A stretch of 64,000 nucleotides of DNA from Evernia prunastri. Lineage: Eukaryota > Ascomycota > Lecanoromycetes > Lecanorales > Parmeliaceae. Under the pieces are notes generated by a model. The model saw only the letters and a list, made by a program, of their open reading frames with translations. It searched no databases and was not told where the DNA came from. Shown here piece after piece: positions 12,967 to 25,110 of this stretch. The stretch lies in NCBI GenBank assembly GCA_003184365.1, contig NKYR01000074.1, positions 680-64,679 of the forward strand. Direction: 5' to 3'. A program made the translations under genes and the position numbers. Within the stretch, counting starts at the first letter, position 1. Every line of letters starts with the position of its first letter.

Positions 12967-14289
12967 ATGCTTCTGCTCTTCATTCTCACCACGTGCTTTG
13001 CTGTTGCTTCAACTCTCCCTGCGCAAGCTCGTTACGATGACTGCGAAAGAGCAATATACACTTTATCCAACAATCCAGATGGAAACAATATTCTTTCAAT
13101 CTCTGTCTCCTATGATGGCACCCTGTCTTCGTCAGTCCTGACTCCGACTGGAGGCAAAGGCTTGTTGGGTTTGAGTGTAGGCCCGCCGTTCGGACCTACT
13201 GGTTTGCCTGTCGGAACGGACACTCTCTTTGGGCAAGGCTCTGTCATTGTCACCAAGAATGTACGTTTTTATCAGTAGCTCGTATGCCATCAACAGATCC
13301 TTAATGATGGTGTCTCGTCATTTAGTATCTTTTCGCCGTCAATTCAGGCAGTCACACCTTATCAATGTTCGTGATCTACCCCTGGGCGCCCCTTCATCCT
13401 AAGCTTTTTGGCCAGCCTGTCGATACACAAGGCGAGTTTCCACAGTCTGTGACCTACTCTGCGCAGCTCAACACAGGTATGTGATTTGAAAAACTCACAA
13501 TAAAACTTTGGATAACCATCTTCAGCTTGCGTTGTGAATGGCGGGGCCAAGAATGGAGTTGCCTGCTTCATGGTCTCCACTGAAAAAGGCCTGGTCCCAG
13601 TTGGCGGCCTTCGCCCGCTCCAAAAACTTCTTACAAACACCCCACCTAGCGGACCGCCCGACACAGCATCCGATATACTCTTCAACCCCAATTCATCAGC
13701 TCTTCTCGTAACAATCAAGGGCAACCCGGGCCCTCCTGCTGTCCCAGGATACATTTACGCCTTCGCGGTCAACGATGGGCAAATATCCAACGAAGCGGTC
13801 ATATCATCCCCATCAGCACTCATCTTGGATTACAGTTTAAATTTCCTTGGCTCCGGAACCTCGGCTCTTATCACGGATCCCACCTTTGGTGCTTCCATTG
13901 TCAACGTCGATTCCGACTTAACTGTAACGGAGACACACCACACGAAGATACCAGATCAGGGTGCTGTTTGTTGGGCAGCCTATTCCCGCCACTATAGTAG
14001 CGTGTACGTCATCGATTCAGATCACACAAATATCACAGCCTTGGATCCTGTGAGCGGAGCAATCAAGGGCGCGATCCAATATCAGTCCGACGCTCTTGGT
14101 GGATATGATACCATTATTGACAGGCAGTGGATGTACGTTCTGAGCGGTGCTAACAGTGTAGTGGTAATTGACCTGGAAGAGTCTGGGGGAACGGCCGTAC
14201 AGCAGTTTGGCATAGAACAGGAGGGGCCAGCGGGGCATTGGCAGGGTATGGCAGTCTATCCTGCACAAGGAGACAATTTTCTGTGGTAG
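12967..14289 (+). CDS. Secreted lactonase-like seven-bladed beta-propeller protein
   Basis: Three exons, 12,967-13,260, 13,326-13,476 and 13,526-14,289, join in frame to about 402 residues. The ATG at 12,967 is chosen because it opens directly on a hydrophobic signal peptide (MLLLFILTTCFAVAS) likely cleaved after about residue 20. The mature part has the repeating blade pattern of the fungal 3-carboxymuconate-cyclase / 6-phosphogluconolactonase-like family, with AIYTLSNNPDGNNIL near the start and YLFAVNSGSHTLSMFVIY at the exon 1/2 junction. The second junction restores AQLNTACVVNGGAKNG. Length and start fit the secreted fungal branch. Substrate is unknown: family names suggest lactone hydrolysis, but most secreted members are uncharacterised. 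It stands alone next to the RIP island, with no pathway neighbour. Confidence 0.82.
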
Positions 14290-14777
14290 GAAGATTTGAG
14301 GTCATTACCAGGACGGCTTGAAGAAACGGTGAATTATTCATGGTCGATACCGGGCCGTGAGGGCATATCCCATGACGTCTTGCTTGCAAATACAATAACA
14401 AAAATATGGTATGAGCTAGAGAGTACTTAATCTCTAAGGCTTGCCTTCCACACTACGATAATTCTTGAACAGATGCATGATACCATCGCATTTCAGGACA
14501 CGAGGTACCCTCAGGTATCCAGGGTAGAATTGTCATATATCGAGCCTTATGCCAATCCCTCCTGAACTGAGAAGCAGCCAGAGGCCAAACTGAATCCTCC
14601 CAAGGTCTTTTCACAATCGTTAGAGCAATTGATCTTGATCAGCCGACATCATGATACTAATATCGAAGTTAAGCCATTCGAGCCCGCGTAATTCGAGGTC
14701 TCGAGGCTCCAGCGTCTCACTCCACCCACATGTTGAAAGGGGGTGTTCTTCGTTACCCTAAGCGCCCCTCGAGATAT
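14290..14777. other. Intergenic region between convergent genes
   Basis: This lies between the stop codons of the lactonase-like gene (+) and the T-protein gene (-) and should hold both 3' ends. No gene, repeat or RNA was recognised. Confidence 0.6.
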
Positions 14778-16375
14778 TTAGCCTGGCGCAGTGCCCGCTG
14801 CCTGTTTCCAATACTGGCTTTTCACGAATGGCATCTTTACGACTTCCGCCTTCCTCCTCTTTCCCCTGACTAAAACCTCAATCGGAGTGCCTGCCTTGTG
14901 AAACGGAGCCTTGACGTATCCCATCGCAATGTTCTTTCCCAACGTCGGACTAGGGCACCCGCTCGTCACCTTTCCGACCACTTCCGCAGATGTGGGACTT
15001 GCAGGATTCACGATTTCTGCTCCCTCCCTTGCTGGTGCTCCTTCAACGATCAAGCCTACTCGCCTATGCTTGGGCGCTGAGCCCCCATTTTTGACAGGTC
15101 GTAGTTGGCTCAGTATCGTCTCATCCCCGTGGAAGCCTCCACTGGCCCGTCGATCTTTGTGCACGACCCAGCTCAAACCGGCTTCCACTGGCGTAGTCTT
15201 GTCGTCCAAATCATGCCCATACAAACACATGCCTGCTTCTAGTCTGAGACTATCCCTAGCTCCCAATCCTGCTAATCGTAACCGCTCGCGTCCACCACTT
15301 TGTAGGAGGTGAGTCGTAAATGCGACGGTGAGTCCGGGCGGTATCGATATCTCGAACCCATCCTCGCCCGTGTAGCCCCCTCTGGAGATCAATATTGGGG
15401 TATCTGGGTCGGAAGACTGCTTGGGAAAGAGATTAAGAGCGACATGTTTGCACTGCCCAAAGTACAAAGCGTTGAGGTCCACATCCTCTACTCCAGCCGT
15501 GGCAAGTGCTCGCTGCAAGACAACTGCGCTCAGTGGACCTTGCAGAGCCACAAGACCCCAGTCGTCGAGTATCTCCCATTCGACGGTACCATGGCTTGTA
15601 TCACGGGTTGCAATCTGCTCTTCGAGGTATGCAACATCATTGGCTTTGCAGGCAGCATTTGTGACGAGATAGAACAACTCAGGTCCAAGGCGTGCTATGA
15701 CAGTATCGTCGACTATACCTCCAGTAGCTGGGTGTAAGAGGCAAGAAAGGGTCGAATGGTCGGTCTGGAGGGAAGCTGTGGATGAGGGAGTTATCGTTTC
15801 GAGTAATGGTGCAGCGCCTGGGCCGGAAAGACGGTGTTGTACCCTAGGGTAAGCAGTATCAACGTCAAAATCGAATAGGGAGCAGCATGACATAGGCGAG
15901 CAGCGTACATGTGACCCACATCAAAGAGGCTGGCCTTCTCCCTAGTCCATTTATGGCTTTCTCCTACACCGAGGTCGGAGTACTGGACTGGCATTGAATA
16001 GCCTCCAAATGGAACCATTTTACCCCCATTGGTGACATGGAGCTCGTAAAGAGCCGTATGTTTGAGGCCTCCACCATTGGCTGAGGCATCGCTAGAGGCC
16101 TGCCTGCACTGGAGAAGTAGACACCTTGACTTCACAGGAAGTACTAGGCCATAGCGATGAGAAAATGAGGCAGCACCTGATCTTGAAGTGGAAACAGAAG
16201 CATTCAGGGTAGCATTAATTCGCAGGATAGGGGTAGTGGATAGGTTTCTGGATAATAGTGTAGGCTTTCCGCCTAAACTCATCGATTTACTGGCTGCTCT
16301 TCCGCGCTCTACGCACTTCATCGTCTTCACGTATTGGAAGCTAAGAGCCGTTTTAGTAAGCAAAGAGGTGTTCAT
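14778..16375 (-). CDS. GCV1: Glycine cleavage system T-protein (aminomethyltransferase), mitochondrial
   Basis: Two exons, 16,375-15,909 and 15,843-14,778, join in phase 2 and give about 510 residues. The splice restores [16 protein letters not shown] across a GTACGC donor and CTAG acceptor. The protein transfers the aminomethyl group carried on the H-protein lipoyl arm to tetrahydrofolate, releasing ammonia and making 5,10-methylene-THF in mitochondria. Family marks include [50 protein letters not shown] and the C-terminal [20 protein letters not shown]. The first roughly 110 residues are Ser/Arg/Ala-rich and act plausibly as a long mitochondrial presequence, explaining why the product exceeds the usual 400. 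Internal ATGs could give a shorter start. No other glycine-cleavage gene is nearby, as is normal in fungi. Confidence 0.93.
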
Positions 16376-16717
16376 TTGTACTTAACGCTGCATCACGCAT
16401 GCGCCGATTGTAGTCTGGATAATTGAGAGAGGAGATGGTGTCGGAAGTGGGAAAACCCAGGTTAGCCGAATGATCGTTCATTCGAGGAGCGATTTTCTCA
16501 ATTAGATCCGTACGAGTTTGGAGAAAGTTATATGACATTTCAGTGGGAAACGACGCATTGTTAACCATTGCACTCGGCCCAAGTCCACTCGATTGATGTA
16601 CAGGTCTGACTCAGTATAACAAAATATGTGCATATTGCCCGTAGGTGTACATGAGAGCATCATTTTCAAGTAAGCGAGTACACATGACTCTCCCCATGCC
16701 CGTTGCGACCAATTTCC
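16376..16717. other. Short intergenic region
   Basis: This separates the T-protein start from the 3' end of the upstream permease gene, both on the minus strand. It should contain the T-protein promoter. No distinct motif was recognised. Confidence 0.55.
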
Positions 16718-18581
16718 CTATAGTGCGTTGCTGACGCAAGTGAAGACACCTGTTACCAAACCAGCTTTGTAATTGTCTACGATACTCTGGCACGTGGCCT
16801 AAGTGAAAGTAAGCATATGTAATAATCAATACCAGTAACGAGAAAACTCACATAAGTTCCCCCAGTCAACATGAAAAGACCGATACAGATGAGTATAACG
16901 TTCAGAGTGAAGCCAGCAATTCCCCGGATCCCTCGTTCTGAAAGCCACCCAGGGCCATAATCAGCGCGCCGCATTCTCATGTAGGCAGTGCCCCAGAAGA
17001 TGAAGCCGAAGAACGAGTCAAAGAGCGAGCTCATCAAGGACAACAAGTCTGAAAAGAACGGAATGACCTCGGCGATGATGAAAGCGACGATCCAAGTGCA
17101 AGCTAGAATACCGGCCCATGTTGCCCAGCCAACAACGGTATGATTTCCCTTGTGTCGCGTACCCTCAAAGATCCTGAAGAAGATGAAGCGGGCCGACACA
17201 GAAGCGTAGAGGACGCCCAAGAAGATCAAAGTTGGAATCATGAACGAGAATGACCACTTCTTGTACACCTCATTGCCGAGCGATCCAAAAGCGGGAGCTG
17301 TGTTGTATTGTGTCCCGGTGTAGACGTACACGATTGATGCGGTCAAGGAAAATACGATGATCTCGCAAATCGTGACGGCCCATAGCGCCTTGGGAAAGTC
17401 CTTTGGTTCCTTCATCTCAGCAATGAAACTGGGTATAGTAATTTGACCGATGAAGGTGTAGCTGATGTTCAGAAAGGCATTCATTCCGCTGACGAAGCCA
17501 GTCCCTGCAGTCGGAATGACCAAGACTATGGGATTTCCAGTCACTAAGCCCGTTTTGCCGCCGCCTGGCGTATTGTATCCTTGGGGATGAGCTTCAATCC
17601 CAGCAAAGATTGCTGCCAAAAGCACGGAGATAAACGTGAATATAGCCGAGAGGGTTGCAAGCTTCGAAAGAGTGTCGAATGTCCTAGGAAGAGAGCAGAC
17701 GAAGGAAAGGACAGCCCAAATGGCGGAAAATCCAACGGTACATACTGCGCCACCGCTCATAGTATTCAGATATTTGGCGCCGGTTAAGACGTGGAGACCC
17801 TGAGATTGTCAGGTAAAACAACGACGACAAACCCCCCAAAGCTTACTTGGATAAAGGTGTTGTTAAGCAAGAACATGGCTGCGGTAAAGTACCAGACCCA
17901 TGTCCATCCAAAGTAGAGCATTTGACCGACATCACACACGTCTCGAAGTTCGGGATGACGAAGACAGAATTCCCTAAATCCATATAAGCGCTCGTTCCAG
18001 GGCTAGAAGGTCAGTGGGAAAAGCGAATTACCAAACGAGCAAGGAGGTGTACAGCACGGACATGGCAACAACCACCGTGACAATCAAGCCAGGAACCAAA
18101 CCCAAGACAGAGTAGGAGTAAGGGAATGACATGATAGCTAGACAGATATACTCGGAGAAGAGCAACGCAGCAGTCTGTCACCATACGTCAGCATGTAGTA
18201 CAGTTAGGGACTCGTAGAGAGAGAGAGGATAGAAAGGGAGTCATTGCGCTGCTCAGAGGTTTTCGTCACGGCTCGAATTAAATTTCCTGGCTAAGTTGAG
18301 GAAAATAAGGGGACGAGACAAGATCAATTCACCTTGTGCCAAGAGCATGTTCTGTACTTTATGGAGTTGGTTGCCTCGAGCTCTAATTGTTTCCCCACGC
18401 CCAGCTGGGAGTCTTGGTCAGACTCGGCGCCCAAGACACCAGCTATCCTGCTCATTTTGCGACCCCCCTTCTCGCCATTACTTTCAGGGTCGTAATACTG
18501 AGTCTCATCTTTAGTAGCGGAAGTTGGATCAATTTCGTGGGTATTGTTGTCGACGTTGCGACCCTTCCAGCCTAACGCCAT
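16718..18581 (-). CDS. mtr: Neutral amino-acid permease, Mtr/AAAP family
   Basis: Five exons (18,581-18,333; 18,174-18,032; 17,973-17,847; 17,799-16,852; 16,798-16,718) join in frame to 515 residues. A hydrophilic N-terminal tail of about 85 residues is followed by a polytopic Aa_trans domain with roughly eleven hydrophobic segments. Strong family marks are the FCLRHPELRDVCDVGQMLY stretch at the exon 2/3 junction, FPYSYSVLGLVPGL, and SFIAEMKEPKDFPKAL. The tiny last exon ends in SIVDNYKAGLVTGVFTCVSN before the stop, a typical C-terminus of the group. It resembles Neurospora Mtr, a plasma-membrane proton symporter for neutral aliphatic and aromatic amino acids; the exact substrate range cannot be read from sequence. 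The symbol is by family resemblance. Confidence 0.86.
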
Positions 18582-20743
18582 TTTATGCTGCCGATACTAT
18601 GTATCAGGGGAGCGTAGTAGAAAGGTTTGCGTCCGTGGATTTCGCTGAGCATTGACCACAAGGGATGCAAGGATATCTTGGGGGTTTGTCCCTAAGCACG
18701 TCTCGAGGAGATATCGCTCGAGTGCGGGCAGTTGAAGCAAGAAGATTGATTGTTGCCAGAAAAAGCAGATGGATGGACAAAGGGAAGAGTGAAAGATGTA
18801 TCAGGTATACTTAAATGAAAAGGAATGAGAAAAATGGGTCGCACTTTGCTGATCTTACCAAGCCAATTTTTAATGGTATTTTAATTCCTGAGAGGTTGAG
18901 ACCGCCCTCTGGGTAGCCCGGTAAGACGAGGAAAACGGTAAAAGAACTCACGCAGTAGTAAGGCACGCTAAGTAGGGAAAGTGTTGGATTCGGGTCTTGG
19001 GGAAGTGTATTACTTTAGTAGGATAGAAGATCAAGACGGTAATGGCACATGTTTGCGCCGCTCAACTTTTTATTAGTCAATTACCTTCTGTATTATTGAT
19101 TGTAGAGGTACCCAATTGTGCAAAGCCCACTCGCAGCCACTAACAAACGAGATGAAGTTTGGAAATCTCCACAGCCATCGGAAGATTTAAGAACTGAGTT
19201 ACGGTAAAAAGCTTACAGACTCCGTGTAAGCTTACCGTGATTGAGATCCGCCACCGATCACGAAATATCACGAAGTGTGGAGTATCGTTAGAGCCCATAA
19301 CTAGGGCGGTACTAAAGTAAATTGCCACTCCCCCCACTCCACCACTGTCAATTCGTCTGGGCATATTCTCTTATATTACTTAATCATTAATATTTCATAC
19401 ATAACAGAACCTCCCCTCGAGCCTCTCGGCGATTGAAGTACTGTACTTATGTAAAAGCCAGTTCATAGTTTACCTAATGAACGCCTATGCCTAAGCGACT
19501 AAAAGATGCGAGCAGCATGCCGCTATGAATTACTCTAGCATTAGCCAGCACCAGCACTAGCGAGCTGCGACTGCGAGATCCTACAGGCACTTTGAATACG
19601 GGTCTCGACCTTCAGGAAGCACTCTGATTCTGCCCAAGTAAGGCCTAGGCTCAAGTAACTCCGTACCAACTACGATTTAATTGCATACCGACCTTACATG
19701 ACCACTAAAAAGTAAATTTACATCCATGTAGACCGTTGTCACGTTTAGGTTATCGAGAATGACAGATACCTTGCCTCATGAGTATGGCATTCCCCCATTC
19801 ATTCGTCCATCGGGACAGTTGAGATACGACCTGTCAGGATTGCTAGGTATTGATTTCGATTACTACTACCCTGTCGACGTCGCGTTGGTGACTCTACACT
19901 CTACTAGGCAATCTAGTGCTAGCTTTCAAGCATTGAATTAGTGTTGGAGATAGATGAAACGCACAACAACGCGCTAATGGTATGGTGTCTAAAGTAGGGT
20001 TAGGTATCTTATCAAATTCGTCGGAGTCTTGACCATGCGAGAAAGAGCAAGGCGCCCCCATGTCACCAGGCTATCAGCCATTATTCCTCGCCATTTGAGA
20101 CCATTCAAAGTTCATGAGATACTTCCCTTGAAAGCGTTACTCCAACCACAGAACGCATACACCCTTAATGTGATCAACTTGCACTGTGATTCCCTGGCTG
20201 TTGAGATTCTGCTTATGTCCGGTATGTGAATGCTGTGTATCAAAAGGTTGTAGATATCCTGATATGTGGATGTGGAAGCGTTAGCATCCATTTATGGACC
20301 ATCTTAAGTACTCCTAGCACGTAACTCCGCGCTTAGATTGGTCTCAAGATGAGATATCACATCTAGGTAGGCTCAATTGACGCGTGAGTGGGCGACACTA
20401 AAGCTATCAAGCATAGAAGAATGAGGCTTTCAATGTAGACTAAATGGACGATGTCGCTGAGTGATAGCTTTGATGGCATCGGAGCTGCTGTGATGATACA
20501 ATTCGAAAACAGAGGTCTTCTCAAGCGTAAGGCATTCGAACTAAGGTAACCAAAGATGAACATCTGAAGTATGGGTGTATGCTGGTATATGACCGTAACT
20601 GCCCCCCGCACCTATCGAAATCACTGCAACCCACACTTTCAAAAAATCTTCGGTCATATCGTATCGCGGCTTTGTGCCTATCCAAACAATACTCTACCAA
20701 TCCCCGGTTCTTCCAACTCTCTCTTTGATGGAACAGACAGCTT
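18582..20743. other. 2.2-kb intergenic region, nothing recognised
   Basis: This lies between the start of the permease gene and the 3' end of the MFS transporter gene. Base composition is normal, unlike the RIP island. Short frames exist on both strands but none matches a known family or has convincing exon structure. It should include the permease promoter. Confidence 0.5.
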
Positions 20744-23239
20744 TCAATAGCTCTGTGCTCCCATCGACTTTGTTGGCATGAGCATGAGGGCAATAGTAGA
20801 AATGAAAACGCCCGAACCCGCCAGATAAAGCGGGGCGTTAATGCTCTTCTGAAGCAAATCTGCCGCAATCAACGGTGAGACTATGCTAAACAGCCGACCC
20901 CAAAAGCTTGCAAGCCCGGATGCGGTTCCTCTGATTGGTGCTGGGAATGCTTCCGGTGTCCAACCGTATAGGACAGCATTGAACATGGACTGGAAAAAGT
21001 ATTCCTGTTCCCGTATAAAGTCAGTGCTGTTCCCCTAAAGCGAGAGTCCGACTAAGGAAGAAGGTTTCGGGACTGAGTTGCACCCAGAACATTTTTTGCA
21101 AGTTGACTTTTATTGCCACATGGGATTCACTCGGAAGTGTTACGTACCATTGCATTCAGTCCAATGTTCGAAGCCTCGGTATTGACGGTTGCGAAGAGGA
21201 AGAGAGATATGCCCATAAGAGCCGAAGATCCTACCATAGCCTATGTCCGAATTAGCACTTCCTCATGATATGCATGGCTAGGCTTAAGAGGAGAGACCAC
21301 TTTGCAGCAGTATATATTTTGGTAGAAAATCTCAGACACGTACCCATTTTCGACCGACTCGTGGGACCACATACATCAAGGCACCTAGCATAACACCGGG
21401 TATACCGCAGATGTAAATGATGACGAAGTTTCTATAGGTCTCTGCAGTTGAAATGTCGATGGCGCTGTTCTTCGAAAGTAGAATTTTTGGAAGGAAAGAC
21501 CCTGATTGTCTGGTTAGTGGAAAATTCTGCAGGACTCTTCCGGACCGACTACTCGCCTGCAATGCTGAAACCCCAATAATCAAAGATATAGGTAACCCAA
21601 ACCAGGATTGTCAACCGAGCCATAGTGAAATTTGAGAACAATATTCTGCATCGAAGGAATTCAATCTTAATCTTTTCGACCCAGGTACTCCTTGGCCTGC
21701 CTGTTCCCGCATCGGCGATAGGCATATCTGTATCCTCATTGGCCATTGATTCGTGCTCGTTTGTCAAAGCCTCAAAACTCTCGAGGGTGATGCTGCTCTC
21801 GCGACCATTGAACTTGGCAATCTTTTGAAGCACCTCTACGGCTTTGTCGTCTCTGCCCCTGTAGAGTAGAAATTTTGGAGACTCTTGGAAACGAAACACA
21901 ACGAAACGTAGGAAGAAGATGGTTAGGCAGATAGCTCCAAGGCATATAAGCGTATACCTCCAACCCATCTACGGTCATGGTCAGCACTGTTCATCTGGTA
22001 CACCATTGACGTCGTGTAACAGGCTTTGTCAAAAGGAATAGGGCCCCATTTGACCTCGCAACGAGCACCAGGAGCCAGGCTACGATACCAAAAGGGAGAC
22101 TGGGGTGGGCTCAACTAAAAGGATCCTTACGTTCGAAGCCTTCGTGCAACAAGGCGCTCCAGGAGAAAGCGTACTGCTACTACAGGCCGGAAGTGGTTTC
22201 CTATCCGCGCCGTTTCCGCAAGAGTACTATTATACACGTCAATGTCAATATTTCTTTACAAGGCATGATGCCGGATCGTGGAACTCCTTGAAGGAGTCAA
22301 AAACGCCATTGGCGGCAGTAACATATTTCGCAACCTCGACTGGGTATGATCAGGGATGAACGACTGCAGAAATACGTACGAATGGAACGAATCCATATGC
22401 TATGCCCGATGAAATGACCACGCCCAGAGGCTGAAAGATTGAGAGCATGGCCAGAAGAAAGCGGCGATTCTATCGAGGGTTAGAATATGCTTAGCAGGTG
22501 TAATACTGCCCAGACATACTTGAGGGAGGAATTCCAGACAAATCGTGGTATCAATGGGAATGTTCCCTCCCACACCAAAACCGACAAAGGCTGTGAGAAC
22601 GAGGACTCCATTGTACGTGGATGGCGCTGCAAGGCACAAACCAAAAACCGAGGAGATCAAGACTGTCAGGTTGAAGGCGTACTGGCGGCCTGGTAGAAGC
22701 TGTTAGCCAAAGAAACAGAATGTTTTTTGGGAAGGCGAGCAGAGTACGTATGTACCAATGATGTCTACTAAAACGCCCCAGACAAATGCCTGTTTGTAAG
22801 TACTATCAGCCATTGCGCTTCAAGGCGGTTTTGATGAGGAGACTTACTCCGGCTGTGAGTCCAGATGAGAAGGAAGAGAAAATGTTGCCAGACTCCTTGT
22901 CTATTGCAACATAAGCGTGTGAGCTTACAGAGAAGGTCAAGGTTTCCAACTTCCAAAGCCAAATTCCTGTTGCATGGCTGGCTCCACAAGACCGAAGGCT
23001 TGAGCGTAAAGTAGGTCCACGAGGTAGCCGAAGCCACACAAGAAGAAGATGTACCACTGGTATTTCCCCATTCCGTGGGAGTCCAGTTCGCGGTTCACCA
23101 GCAAGGCTTTCTTCTCATACAATGTGAGACCCTCCATCTCTGGATCTCGGAAACGTTCATTCTGGTAATTGAGACGGTCCCCTGGCGAATCTTCCTTGCC
23201 AAGCACACTTGATAAGTTGAGTTCTTTATCGCTTGCCAT
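20744..23239 (-). CDS. Major facilitator superfamily transporter (SVOP/sugar-porter-like)
   Basis: Ten exons (23,239-22,951; 22,900-22,848; 22,789-22,756; 22,689-22,520; 22,469-22,380; 22,226-22,131; 21,968-21,557; 21,501-21,344; 21,240-21,148; 21,004-20,744) join in frame to about 551 residues. The N-terminal cytosolic tail is followed by a 12-helix MFS fold. Marks include FFLCGFGYLVDLLYAQAFGL, motif A as GVLVDIIGRQY, GFGVGGNIPIDTTICLEFLP, a Cys-rich external loop (exon 6, with CSSSTLSPGAPCC), RFQESPKFLLYRGRD and GWTPEAFPAPIRGTASGLAS. Two introns are unusual: intron 1 seems to use a weak GTTGGA donor, and intron 7 (21,556-21,502) starts with GC rather than GT. Substrate is unknown. The transporter is predicted to sit in the plasma membrane. 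Confidence 0.85.
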
Positions 23240-23520
23240 CGCGAAACGGATAGAATCGGTAGATACGTACGATTTCGTGAAATAACAGTGGTGTACTGAA
23301 GGAGGAGATTGGAGAAAGGGCGGTGGCCATGAATATATCCTACCACTGGCCTTAAAGTTAATTAATTGGGAAGAGGGTCTCCGGCTCTCCGCGAAAGAGG
23401 AATACGGGCACGGTAGATAAGGGTAAGTAACGTCTTCGATGCCCTTAAGGTTAGCAAGATTGCCCCTCAAAAACACTCGAATTAATTCGGCCGTTCCGTC
23501 ATCTATGATTAATCGCTAGA
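23240..23520. other. Upstream region of the MFS transporter gene
   Basis: This is about 280 bp between the MFS start codon and the left edge of the foldback element. The element therefore sits directly in the likely promoter region of the transporter. No regulatory motif was recognised. Confidence 0.45.
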
Positions 23521-23789
23521 GTCAAAAATTACCTAGCTACCTGCCTAGGTAAGGTACTTACTACTCCTTTTTGCAGAACCCTTGGCGGGTGCTCCAACTT
23601 CATACCTCGGCCCGCAAAATTTTGGTGGGCCATGTGCTCAAGGCAAGCATAATGTAGACATAGAATGTTCAAATTTGAAGCTGTGTATAGTCCATTTGAT
23701 CATTAGCCTGGTGTAGCTTTTTTGTAGGCCTCCCAAGTCCTTCACATCGCCGTCGTTATGTCTCCGCCCATATCATTGCTGAGCTTTAA

Positions 23790-24665
23790 TGTGTTTATGC
23801 TGCTATGCTACTATGCTGCTATGCTACTATATTGCCCTTCAATGTAGTGTTTTCATGTAGTTATTCAATATATTATCATGCTGTTATTCAATGTAGTAGT
23901 CTCATGTTGTTATTCAGTGTAGTCTTATGCTGTTATTTAGTGTAGTGCTCAGCTTTAATGTAGTCGTCCCATACTGTCATTTAATATAGTGCCATGCTCC
24001 GCTCCAATGTAGTGCCATGCTCCGCTTCAATGTAGTGCTCTTATGCTCTGCTTCAATGTAGTGCTCCGCTTCAATGTAGTGTCATGCTTCAATGTAGTGC
24101 TTTCATGTTGTCATTTAATGTAGTGCTCTTATGCTCTGCTTCAATATAGTGCTCCGCTCCAATGTAATACCATGCTTTAATGTAGTGCTCTCATGTTGTT
24201 ATTCAATGTAGTACTTCCATGCTCTGCTTCAATGTAGTGCTCCGCTCCAATATAGTCCCATACGTCAATGTAATGCTTCTATGTTGCTATTCAATGTAGT
24301 GCTTCCATGCTCTGCTTCAATGTAATACTCCGCTTCAATGTAGTTCCATACTCCAATGTAGTACTCTCATGTTGCCATTTAATGTAGTCCCATGCTCCGC
24401 TCCAATGTAGTGCTTCCATATTACCATTCAATATAGTGCTCAGCTTCAATATAGTAGTCTCATGCTATCATTCAATGTAGTGCCCAGCTTCAATATAGTA
24501 GTCTTATGCTGTCATTCAATGTAGTGCTTAGCTTTAATGTAGTAATTTCATGCTATCATTTAATGTAGTGCTCAGCTTCAATATAGTGATCTCATATTGA
24601 CTTTTCAATGTAATAGTATCATGTTACGCTTCAATTTAGTGATGCATCTCTTTCATATAGTGATA
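23790..24665 (+). repeat. Left arm tandem array, CAATGTAGTG orientation
   Basis: The array consists of irregularly spaced units with the core CAATGTAGTG, separated by short words such as CTCTTATGCTCTGCTT, CCATGCTCCGCT and TCATGTTGTTATT. Spacing alternates between about 15 and 25 bp, so several higher-order units are mixed. It begins with TGCTGAGCTTTAATG, whose mirror image closes the right arm near 25,110. Confidence 0.8.
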
Positions 24666-24689
24666 TTATTATGTCATTAAAAGTACTTT

Positions 24690-25110
24690 ATTGAAGCGCA
24701 GCACTACATAAAAGCGCAGTATTAAAACACTATATTTAAGCTAAGTATTATATTGAAGAACAATATGAAAGCAGAGCATAAGAACACTACATTGAATCAG
24801 AGCATGACACTATATTAAAGGATAACACTACATTAAAGCAGAGCATAAAAGCACTATATGAGAGCAGAGCACTACATTGAAGCAGAGCATAGGAACACTA
24901 CATTGAAGCAGAGCATGGAAGCACTACATGGGAACACTACATTGAAACACTACATGAGAACACTACATTAAAGCACTACATGAAAGCAGAGCACTACATG
25001 GAAGCAGAGCACTACATGGTAACACTACATTGAAGCACTACATTGAAGCAGAGCACTACATTGAAGATTCAGCATAGCAGCATAACAGCATAACTACATT
25101 AAAGCTCAGC
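24690..25110 (-). repeat. Right arm tandem array, CACTACATTGAAG orientation
   Basis: The same unit occurs in reverse complement, with linkers such as CAGAGCATAGGAA and CATGGAAG. This arm's array is about half the length of the left one (about 420 versus 875 bp), so the palindrome is asymmetric and would leave a loop or a slipped pairing if folded. Several units carry TG-to-TA or CA-to-TA changes. Confidence 0.8.

Noticed and set aside
13362..13754. 130-codon minus-strand frame across the lactonase-like gene
   Set aside because: It is an antisense shadow of a gene with clear homology and consistent splicing.
23790..25110. CRISPR array
   Set aside because: The repeat units are 10-14 bp, degenerate, unevenly spaced and change orientation in the middle; spacers are themselves repetitive, and the host is a eukaryote.
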